20,228 bases of DNA from Eubacteriales Family XIII. Incertae Sedis bacterium (GTDB lineage Bacteria; Bacillota; Clostridia; Peptostreptococcales; Anaerovoracaceae): NCBI GenBank assembly GCA_031289235.1, contig JAITPU010000070.1, positions 1-20,228 on the forward strand, read 5' to 3'. Position numbers and translations under genes: made by a program. The number at the start of each line of letters is the position of its first letter. Positions within the stretch are counted from its first letter, which is position 1. Below the pieces are notes generated by a model. That model ran no database searches, was not told where the DNA came from, and was given only the letters and a program-made list of their open reading frames with translations. Of this stretch, positions 13,823 to 20,228 are shown piece after piece.

Positions 13823-16800
13823 CTAAACATTAGAAGCCGCAACGGTCTTATTATGTTTTCCTCCTTTTTTCTCATAATATTTTTCGGCGACGGTGATCGG
13901 GGTTATCTTATCGGCGATGATCTTGGGCTGTTCGTCTTCCCTGAAATTCAGGCTGCCCCTTACGACAATCACCGCGTCCTCAGAGATCCCGTTCAGGCAT
14001 CTTTCATACACGTTGGGAAACACCAGCACTTCCACAACGCCTGTCATATCCTCCACATTGAGGAAAGCCATCATCTTATTGCTTTTGGTGATCAGCGTTT
14101 TCCGGCGGCCGATCATGCCCACCAAAAGCACTTTCATATTGTCGCGGATACGCGGGTTTTCCTGGTAATGGGTGATTTCGTCGGCGCTGACTGTCGCGAT
14201 CTTGTCTATGATGTGTTTGTAATCCGCGAGAGGATGCCCCGACAGATACATGCCTGTCACCTCTTTTTCCATGCTCATGCGCACGGCCTTTGTAAAATCG
14301 ACCACATCCGGGAGCCGCTCCGCCGCTTCCGCGCCTCCCAGCGTGCGATCGCCCGTCTGAAACATGGATATCTGCCCCTCGACCATCTTCCGCGCGTTGT
14401 TTTGCGCCGATTCGACCAACCCCTCAAAGACGCTCAGATGGCGGGCCCTGTTGGGACTAAAACAATCCAGCGCGCCCGCTTTGATGAAGCTTTCTATCGC
14501 CTTCTTGTTGATCTCGCCGATGTCCAGACCGTCTATAAACCGGAATATATTATCCGGCGCTCCGTTTTTCTCTCTCGCGCTTATGATGGCGTCGATGGCC
14601 CCCTCTCCCACATTTTTCACGCCCAACAGCCCAAAACGGATCTTGCCGTCATGTACGCTGAATTTTTTCTCGCTCTCGTTGACGTCGGGCGGCAGCACTT
14701 CTATGCCCATTTCACCGCAATTCCTCACGTATTTCGCGATCTGCGCCGCATCACCCATGACGCTGGTCATGAGCGCCGCCATAAATTCTATGGGATACCG
14801 GGTTTTCAGCCACGCCGTCTGGTAGGCTAAGACTGCGTAAGCGGCGGCGTGGGACTTGTTGAAAGCGTACTCCGCGAAACTCACCATCTGGCTGTATATT
14901 TCCTTCGCCGCTTTTTCCCGAATACCGTTGCGCACGCAGCCCGGTATATCCACGCTGCCGTCTTCATTATCCCTGCCGAAAATAAAATTGTGTTCCTCCC
15001 GCATCATGACGTCCATTTTTTTCTTGCTCATGGCGCGGCGCACCAGATCACTGCGCCCATAGGTGTAACCCGCCAGATCGCGCACTATCTGCATCACCTG
15101 TTCCTGATACACCAGACAGCCGTATGTCACGGAGAGTATGGGCGCGAGGCTGGGATCGACGTATTCTATATTCTGCGGATTCTTTTTGTTTTCTATATAG
15201 GCGGGTATTGATTTCATCGGTCCCGGACGATAGAGGGATATTCCCGCCACAATGTCCTCAAAACAGTCGGGCCGCAGGTTGCGCATAAACTGCGTCATCC
15301 CCGCGCTTTCCATCTGAAACACGCCCTGTGTGTTTCCGCTGCCGATCAGTTCGAACACCTCCGGATCGTCGTGTTTGATTTTGGAAAAATCTATCTCCAG
15401 TCCATGATTCCTCCGGACCATCTCTATGGCATCCCTGATCACGGTGAGGTTTCGAAGGCCTAAGAAATCCATTTTCAGCAGCCCTAATTCCTCAATGGTC
15501 CCCATGGGGAACTGGGTGCTGACGCCTTTTTCCACGAGATAAAGCGGAACGTATTCATCCATGCTTTCCCTGGAAATCACCACGCCCGCGGCGTGAGTGG
15601 ACGCGTGTCTGGGCATGCCTTCAAGGCTCTTCGCCATATCCAGCAGCCGCTTTACTTCCCTGTCGCGCTCGTACTCCTCTTTCAGCGCGGCGCTCGTCTG
15701 CAGCGCCCTGTCCAGCGTCATCTTCAGGTCGAACGGGATTGCCTTCGCGATGACGTCCACTTTCGCGTAAGGCATTTTCAGCACGCGGCCCACATCCCGC
15801 ACCACCGCCTTTGACTTCATCCTCCCGAAAGTGATGATTTGCGCAACCCTGTCGGCGCCGTATTTTTCGATGACGTAATCTATCACCTCGCCTCGCCGCT
15901 CGTAGCAGAAGTCGATGTCGATATCCGGCATGCTGACGCGTTCCGGATTTAAAAAACGCTCAAAAATCAAATTATATTCTATCGGATCTATATCCGTGAT
16001 TTGCAGCGCGTAGGCGACGAGACTTCCCGCCGCGGAACCTCTGCCCGGGCCGACCACTATGCCGCGCTCCCGCGCGTAGCGTATGAAATCCCAGACGATG
16101 AGAAAGTATTCCACGTATCCCATATCTTCGATGATGGACAGTTCGTATTCCAACCGTTCTTCCAAAACCGGCGGCGGTGTTCCGTAACGTCGCCGCATAC
16201 CGCTTTCGCAGAGAGACCTGAGGTAATCTCTGTTGTTCACGCCTTCCGGAGCGGCGAACTCGGGAAGATGCAGCGCGTCAAACGAAAACTCCACATCGCA
16301 TTCCCGCGCGATCTTCGCGGTATTGGAAATCGCTTCCGGAATATCCCGGAACAGCGGCGTCATCTCTTCTTCCGATTTCAGATAAAACTCATCGTTAGGG
16401 AAGCGCATCCGCTCTTCCATGTCCACTGTCTTGCCTGTCTGGATGCACAGCAACACATCATGGGCTTCCGCGTCCTGTCTCCGCACATAGTGTACGTCGT
16501 TGGTCGCTACGACAGGGATACCCGCTTCTTCGCTGAGGCGCAGCATTTCCGGCAGTATCTGCCGCTCCTCCGGCAAATCCTGATTTTGTAATTCAAGATA
16601 AAAATTCCCATCTCCGAATATGTCCCGCAGGGCAACGGCCTCCGATAGGGCCGCATCATAATCGCCGCGCAGCAAATGCCTCTGAACGTCTCCGGCAAGA
16701 CAGCCCGACAGGGCTATGAGCCCTTCTGAATGTTCTCTCAGAAGCTCCTTGTCCGCTCTGGGTTTATAATAAAATCCCTTGGTAAAACCCGCCGAAACGA

Positions 16801-17110
16801 TCTTCATCAGATTTTTATACCCGGCCATGTTTTTTGCGAGAAGCACAAGATGCCCCTGGCGCTTGTCTTTTTCGGCGTCCTTATCCGACATTGAGCGGGC
16901 GGCGGTATATATCTCGCAACCGAGGATTGGATGTATTCCCTGCTTTTTCGCCTCTTTGTAAAACTCCATCACGCCGAACATCACGCCGTGATCGGTGATC
17001 GCGAGAGATTCCATGCCGAAGGCCTTCGCCGCCGCGATTATATCCTTTATGCGCGCGGCGCCGTCCAGCAAGCTGTATTCGGTATGTACATGCAGATGAA
17101 CAAAACCCAT
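13823..17110 (-). CDS. dnaE: DNA polymerase III subunit alpha (DnaE)
   Basis: A replicative-type DNA polymerase. The frame opens at 17140, but the family start is MGFVHLHVHTEYSLLDG at 17110, with GGAAGGG 8 bases upstream; the earlier ATG has no ribosome site. The 1095-residue protein has a PHP domain (HLHVHTEYS, ITDHG, NDVHY), the palm region with GRGSAAGS (about 356-363) and catalytic D396, D398 and D400 in PDIDIDF, a tandem helix-hairpin-helix region, and an OB fold near the C-terminus (about 980-1060). There is no 3'-5' exonuclease insertion, so it is the DnaE and not the PolC type. It is a little shorter than the usual 1150 or so. The PHP histidines and aspartates look retained, so PHP proofreading is possible. 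It lies between DUF1934 (37-base gap) and pfkA. Confidence 0.97.
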   Translation of the reverse strand: MGFVHLHVHTEYSLLDGAARIKDIIAAAKAFGMESLAITDHGVMFGVMEFYKEAKKQGIHPILGCEIYTAARSMSDKDAEKDKRQGHLVLLAKNMAGYKNLMKIVSAGFTKGFYYKPRADKELLREHSEGLIALSGCLAGDVQRHLLRGDYDAALSEAVALRDIFGDGNFYLELQNQDLPEERQILPEMLRLSEEAGIPVVATNDVHYVRRQDAEAHDVLLCIQTGKTVDMEERMRFPNDEFYLKSEEEMTPLFRDIPEAISNTAKIARECDVEFSFDALHLPEFAAPEGVNNRDYLRSLCESGMRRRYGTPPPVLEERLEYELSIIEDMGYVEYFLIVWDFIRYARERGIVVGPGRGSAAGSLVAYALQITDIDPIEYNLIFERFLNPERVSMPDIDIDFCYERRGEVIDYVIEKYGADRVAQIITFGRMKSKAVVRDVGRVLKMPYAKVDVIAKAIPFDLKMTLDRALQTSAALKEEYERDREVKRLLDMAKSLEGMPRHASTHAAGVVISRESMDEYVPLYLVEKGVSTQFPMGTIEELGLLKMDFLGLRNLTVIRDAIEMVRRNHGLEIDFSKIKHDDPEVFELIGSGNTQGVFQMESAGMTQFMRNLRPDCFEDIVAGISLYRPGPMKSIPAYIENKKNPQNIEYVDPSLAPILSVTYGCLVYQEQVMQIVRDLAGYTYGRSDLVRRAMSKKKMDVMMREEHNFIFGRDNEDGSVDIPGCVRNGIREKAAKEIYSQMVSFAEYAFNKSHAAAYAVLAYQTAWLKTRYPIEFMAALMTSVMGDAAQIAKYVRNCGEMGIEVLPPDVNESEKKFSVHDGKIRFGLLGVKNVGEGAIDAIISAREKNGAPDNIFRFIDGLDIGEINKKAIESFIKAGALDCFSPNRARHLSVFEGLVESAQNNARKMVEGQISMFQTGDRTLGGAEAAERLPDVVDFTKAVRMSMEKEVTGMYLSGHPLADYKHIIDKIATVSADEITHYQENPRIRDNMKVLLVGMIGRRKTLITKSNKMMAFLNVEDMTGVVEVLVFPNVYERCLNGISEDAVIVVRGSLNFREDEQPKIIADKITPITVAEKYYEKKGGKHNKTVAASNV

Positions 17111-17147
17111 CGCATACGCCCTTCCGTCCCGTTTGAACATTGGTAAA

Positions 17148-17576
17148 CTACATAATTTCTATCTTCAGCCGGCTCTGGCTTTCCAACAGCCCTTTCAGGC
17201 TGATTATATACTCAATATCCAAAAAACCTTTCGCCGGATTTTTTTTCAGATGATTTTTTACATTATTTGTTAAAACTTCCATTTCAAGGGTGCCGAACAT
17301 AGTGTCGTAATAGCCCTTGAAGCGCTTTCCTTTTTCGAATTCTATAGCGGTATCCATGCTGACGATCCCGCCGCTGCGCTCCATGCGTATCTTGTCCCCC
17401 GTCACCCTGAGGCTGGTGACGCAGCCCTCAATGCCGGAAAGCTCACTCTCATTATACAGCAGCACGACTGAACTGTCTTCCTCGTAATACTTGCCTTCCG
17501 TTATAAACTCTATCTGCTCGCCCTCATCCCCCGAAACCGTTTGCTTTCCGATGATTTTCAGAAAAATATCTTTCAT
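17148..17576 (-). CDS. DUF1934 (YwiB-like) beta-barrel protein
   Basis: A 142-residue cytosolic protein of the DUF1934 family, which is predicted to form a lipocalin-like beta barrel and has no established function. Consistent features are the opening KIIGKQTVSGDEGEQIEFITEG, then EGKYYEEDSSVVLLYNESELSG, a middle ETGI-like turn (SGIEGCVTSLRV), the conserved MFGTLEMEVLTNNVKN (about 93-108) and a final IEYIISLKG. The start at 17576 lies inside the end of ddl, giving a 53-base overlap. The ribosome site (AAGGA about 15 bases upstream) is poorly spaced, so translation probably depends on ribosomes finishing ddl. It is followed closely by dnaE. Confidence 0.82.
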   Translation of the reverse strand: MKDIFLKIIGKQTVSGDEGEQIEFITEGKYYEEDSSVVLLYNESELSGIEGCVTSLRVTGDKIRMERSGGIVSMDTAIEFEKGKRFKGYYDTMFGTLEMEVLTNNVKNHLKKNPAKGFLDIEYIISLKGLLESQSRLKIEIM

Positions 17577-18618
17577 AGCCCAATTCCACTATCCTTTCAA
17601 TCAATTCCCCGTAAGGCAGCCCCGCCTCTTTCCACAGGAGGGGGAACATACTGTATTTTGTAAACCCCGGTATAGTGTTGATTTCATTGATAAATATCCT
17701 GCCCGTTTCACGCTCCAAAAAGAAATCCACTCTGGCGAAACCTTCCCCGTTCAGCACGCAGTAAGCTTTTTCCGCCAGGTTTTTGATCTCCTTCGCCGTA
17801 TCCGCGGGGATATCCGCAGGGACGACGATCGCGGTTCCCGCGTCGCGGTACTTTGATTCATAATCGTAGAACTCCGCCGCGGGAATTATCTCGCCCACGG
17901 CCGCGGACAGCACCTGCCGGTTTCCCAAAACCCCCGTTTCCAGTTCCCTGCAGTTCACGCACTCTTCGACTATCAGCCGCCTGTCGTATTTCAGCGCCTC
18001 CGCAATGCCTTCTTTCAGGCCTTCCCTGCTTTTCGCCTTGCTTATGCCGACGCTCGAACCGAGATTCGCGGGCTTTACGAATACAGGATAGCCCAAAGCA
18101 CTCTCAACAGCGTCGATTTCGCCGCCCGGATCCGCTTTGTAATCTTCGGCAAACAGGGCGACATGTCCGCAAACGGGCAGCCCGGCGCGCGCCCATATCT
18201 CGCGCGTGAAAATCTTATCCATGGCGACGGCGGAGCAGGCGACCCCGCAGCCCCCATATGGAACGTTCAGCGTCTCCAAAAGGCCCTGCATTCTGCCGTC
18301 CTCGCCGTAAGGCCCGTGCAGCGCCGGAAACACGAAATCCACAAGAGCGGGTATGTCCCCCGGACTGACGGGCTTCGCCGCGCCGCCGGTTTGCGCGCCC
18401 GAACCGTCAGGGATCAGCGTTTTCAGTCTGTCGTCGTCCAAGCTTTCGATCCCGCTCATATCTTTTTCTATCAGATACCAGCCGCCGCTTTTATTTATGC
18501 CGATCTTCACGATCTCATACCGGTTTCCGTCGATCGCCTCAATCATAGAAGCGGCGGACAGTATCGAGATTTCATGTTCGCCGGACCGCCCTCCGAACAA
18601 CAGGCCCAGTCTGCGCAT
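17524..18618 (-). CDS. ddl: D-alanine--D-alanine ligase
   Basis: This ATP-grasp ligase makes the D-Ala-D-Ala terminus of the peptidoglycan precursor, the product later trimmed by carboxypeptidases such as the DacF encoded in this window. The 364-residue protein shows FGGRSGEHEIS (8-18, E14), HGPYGEDG (101-108), the ATP-binding FVKPANLGSSVG (180-191), the omega loop EFYDYESKY (249-257) and NEINTIPGFTKYSMFP (311-326). The omega-loop tyrosines and the SMFP ending fit D-Ala-D-Ala ligases, not D-lactate ligases of the VanA type. The ATG at 18618 has GGGAGA 7 bases upstream. It is 178 bases downstream of the AEC transporter; that gap contains the 44-bp repeat. The C-terminal tail (NHRKANGFGG) creates the overlap with DUF1934. 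Confidence 0.96.
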   Translation of the reverse strand: MRRLGLLFGGRSGEHEISILSAASMIEAIDGNRYEIVKIGINKSGGWYLIEKDMSGIESLDDDRLKTLIPDGSGAQTGGAAKPVSPGDIPALVDFVFPALHGPYGEDGRMQGLLETLNVPYGGCGVACSAVAMDKIFTREIWARAGLPVCGHVALFAEDYKADPGGEIDAVESALGYPVFVKPANLGSSVGISKAKSREGLKEGIAEALKYDRRLIVEECVNCRELETGVLGNRQVLSAAVGEIIPAAEFYDYESKYRDAGTAIVVPADIPADTAKEIKNLAEKAYCVLNGEGFARVDFFLERETGRIFINEINTIPGFTKYSMFPLLWKEAGLPYGELIERIVELGYERYFSENHRKANGFGG

Positions 18619-18721
18619 CGCTTGTCTCCCGTAGCTTTGTGAAAAGTTTTGGACAATTACAGTCGATATCCAAAGCTATATACCGCCGGCTGCCGCGCAG
18701 GACGCGGCTCTGGCTCCGCCC

Positions 18722-18781
18722 GCAAAGGCGCTCGACAGAAACCCGCGCATCCCGCCCCGTCGGCGGCCGCCTTTGCATAGT
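18722..18781 (-). repeat. 44-bp dispersed element, copy B, with flanking 9-bp inverted repeat
   Basis: Positions 18738-18781 match the serC-leader element at 39 of 44 bases in the same orientation. This copy additionally has GCAAAGGCG (18722-18730) facing CGCCTTTGC (18768-18776), exact inverted 9-mers 37 bases apart, so RNA or single-strand DNA could fold. It lies between the AEC gene stop and ddl, upstream of ddl on the same strand. No T-run follows, so it is not an ordinary terminator. Confidence 0.78.
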
Positions 18782-18796
18782 AAGCAACTACGATGA

Positions 18797-19753
18797 TTAT
18801 ACAACATATAAAGTCAAAAGTACACCGGCAATCGGCAGTGAAATCATGGAAAACAACGTCGAAAGGAAAGTGCCTTCCGCCGCCAGCTTCACGTTCTGCC
18901 CGTATTCTTCCGCGAGAGCCACCGGCATCGCAGCGCACGGAAAAGTTACGTTCAGCACGATGATTCCGGCCATCAGACGGTCAAGTCCGAACGGCAGCAG
19001 GAGCAAAAATGTGACGAGCGGGATGACCGCGAGACGAAAGACCACCATGGCGTTCAGCCTGTGATTGAGCATCACTTCCCGCGGCTTGCTGGCTGTAAGC
19101 TGTATACCTATGGTCATCATCGCGAGCGGAAACATCATGGAGGCCAAAGAGTCTATGACTGCGTTCACATTTTCGGGAATGGGGATTTGCAGCACGAAAA
19201 TCGCGAGTCCCGCCAACGCGGAAACAATGGGTATGTTCAGCATCGCGCGCAGTTTCAGCCAAAACGGTTCTTTGCGGTCGCCGTGAAGCCCGCGATTTCT
19301 CCGCAGCAGCGCGACTCCCAGAGTGTAAAGAGGGAGGAGCATCACCACGTTCAGCAGCACCAGATAAAACACGCCTTCCTGCCCGAACATCGCGTTCGCC
19401 ACCGGCAAACCCATAAAACCATTATTTGTAAAAATGATACAATTCTGGAATATTCCACGATCCTCCCGGGCTACTTTGAACACCTCGCAAAACGCCGCGG
19501 ATATCAGCCACGAAAGGATGTACGTCGCCGTGCCGACGCCGAAGATCGTAAGCATGACGGCGACGGTTTCGCTGTCCATTGCCTGCCGGGTTATCGACTG
19601 TATGACCGCGCAGGGCGCCGCGATGTTGATGACTATTTTTGAAAGATACTTGCCGGATTCCGCGGGCAGCCATCCGGCCCGGTTGGCGATATAACCTAAC
19701 AATACCATGAAAAACACGCTCGCGATTTGGGAAAGGACTGTCGCTATCGCCAT
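18797..19753 (-). CDS. AEC (auxin efflux carrier) family transporter
   Basis: A 318-residue integral membrane protein with about ten hydrophobic segments in the two-bundle AEC arrangement: 5-25, 38-56, 64-90, 103-122, 128-150, then after a basic loop (151-170) 172-190, 200-216, 237-258, 262-284 and 295-316. The conserved central motif FTNNGFMGLP (108-117) is clear, as are the early IAAPCAVI and the C-terminal FPCAAMPVALAEEYG. Bacterial members export or exchange small organic acids such as malate, but the substrate cannot be told here. The ATG at 19753 has AGGAGA about 9 bases upstream. It has a strong promoter and is the likely first gene of the run leading to ddl, DUF1934, dnaE and pfkA. 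Confidence 0.92.
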   Translation of the reverse strand: MAIATVLSQIASVFFMVLLGYIANRAGWLPAESGKYLSKIVINIAAPCAVIQSITRQAMDSETVAVMLTIFGVGTATYILSWLISAAFCEVFKVAREDRGIFQNCIIFTNNGFMGLPVANAMFGQEGVFYLVLLNVVMLLPLYTLGVALLRRNRGLHGDRKEPFWLKLRAMLNIPIVSALAGLAIFVLQIPIPENVNAVIDSLASMMFPLAMMTIGIQLTASKPREVMLNHRLNAMVVFRLAVIPLVTFLLLLPFGLDRLMAGIIVLNVTFPCAAMPVALAEEYGQNVKLAAEGTFLSTLFSMISLPIAGVLLTLYVV

Positions 19754-19858
19754 ATCTGTTTATCTCCTGCGGGTTACTGTTCGAAGGTAGGCGTCAATTG
19801 AGCGTTTCAGTTTTCGCGCGCCATCCCCGCTCTCTCCCCGCTTTCCGAGGCCGAAACA

Positions 19859-19887
19859 ATTATACTATTTTGAAAGAATCCGGTCAA
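19859..19887 (-). promoter_or_regulatory. Promoter of the AEC transporter gene
   Basis: On the minus strand there is TTGACC (19887-19882), a 17-base spacer and a perfect TATAAT (19864-19859). It predicts a start near 19852 and a leader of about 98 bases. The transposase remnant begins within about 90 bases upstream of it. Confidence 0.7.
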
Positions 19888-19976
19888 ACGCAAACGACTT
19901 GTAACGCATATTCTAAAAAAACATGTGGATCAATAGATTTTTTGCGAAATTAATAATAATATGATAAAATGGGAGC

Positions 19977-20228
19977 ATGAAATACGAAAATTATAAGAAC
20001 TTACCCGGACACAAAATTCCGTAGGATTTGTGGGGTAAAGCGCTCAACCTTCAACAATATGGTGGAAATACTCCAAAAAGCATATGCGGAAAAGCACAAA
20101 CGGCGCGGAAGGAAGTCGAAACTGTGCGTAGAAAACACAGGTGGTTGTGGACAAGAAGAACTGGCAAATCATTTGCACGTCTTTTGCAAACGGAAAACAG
20201 CATGATTTCAGACTTTTTAAAGAATCCA
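19977..20228 (+). pseudogene. IS5-like family transposase, frameshifted and internally deleted, continues past the edge
   Basis: The ATG at 19977 begins MKYENYKNLP, then an apparent extra G near 20007 shifts the frame into a TAG (20022-20024). In the +1 frame the sequence continues as DTKFRRICGVKRSTFNNMVE and on to KRRGRKSKLCVE (about 20125-20133), the N-terminal helix-turn-helix region of IS5-like transposases. Directly afterwards, in a third frame, comes KTQVVVDKKNWQIICTSF and ANGKQHDFRLFKES (20132-20228), which in the family belongs to the catalytic core far downstream. The intervening part, including the first catalytic Asp region, is missing. The gene is therefore dead. A possible TTGCGA-17-TAAAAT promoter lies at 19942-19970. 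The left end of the element was not located. Family assignment is from recalled sequence pattern. Confidence 0.8.

Noticed and set aside
13811..14830. Plus-strand open frame of 339 codons
   Set aside because: It is antisense to the C-terminal part of dnaE, which is fully conserved on the other strand.
17524..18618. VanA-type D-Ala-D-lactate ligase for ddl
   Set aside because: The omega-loop EFYDYESKY and the SMFP motif fit D-Ala-D-Ala ligases, and no vanH, vanX or vanRS genes are nearby.
18572..18938. Small minus-strand open frames over the 44-bp repeat next to ddl, and the matching peptide in the serC upstream frame
   Set aside because: They lack ribosome sites and overlap ddl or the AEC gene; differences between the two copies mostly change residues, so the similarity is at DNA level.

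Overview
The window looks like chromosomal DNA of a Clostridia-type Bacillota. The evidence is Bacillota-typical gene content (DUF1292, DUF1934, DacF-type carboxypeptidase, dnaE followed by pfkA, PiT paired with DUF47), strong purine-rich ribosome sites, GTG and TTG starts, and sigma-A-like promoters with 17-base spacers. Base composition is near-balanced to mildly GC-rich. A finer placement cannot be supported from the sequence alone. Nearly every base is assigned to housekeeping genes; there is no prophage, CRISPR array, rRNA or tRNA.

Left region (1-7150, all minus strand): the N-terminus of an AgcS-type Na+/amino-acid symporter, preceded by a protein with a ten-unit acidic repeat and two DUF1292 domains. 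These two appear to share a promoter inside the 3' end of uvrC. Upstream lies serC - apgM-like phosphomutase - dacF - uvrC, probably one transcript. serC and serA (plus strand, 7253-8449) diverge from a 340-bp region with two mirror-image overlapping promoters. Serine biosynthesis (SerA, SerC) is therefore linked to a 3-phosphoglycerate-mutase-like enzyme, and no serB is visible.

Middle region (8450-12734): pit - DUF47 - rdgB (minus) forms a phosphate-uptake operon with a nucleotide-pool cleaning enzyme at its end. rdgB converges on serA with abutting stop codons. Next come an AI-2E family membrane protein (minus) and a divergent small universal-stress-like protein (plus).

Right region (12789-19753, all minus): an AEC-family transporter, ddl (D-Ala-D-Ala ligase), DUF1934, dnaE and pfkA run in one direction. 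The window ends in a broken IS5-like transposase carrying a frameshift and an internal deletion.

Most notable for a second look: a 44-bp element repeated upstream of serC and of ddl (39/44 identical); the near-palindromic serA/serC divergent promoter; the apgM-like gene in a serine operon; the coding minisatellite in the DUF1292 protein; and the internally deleted transposase. I found no convincing new multi-gene system.
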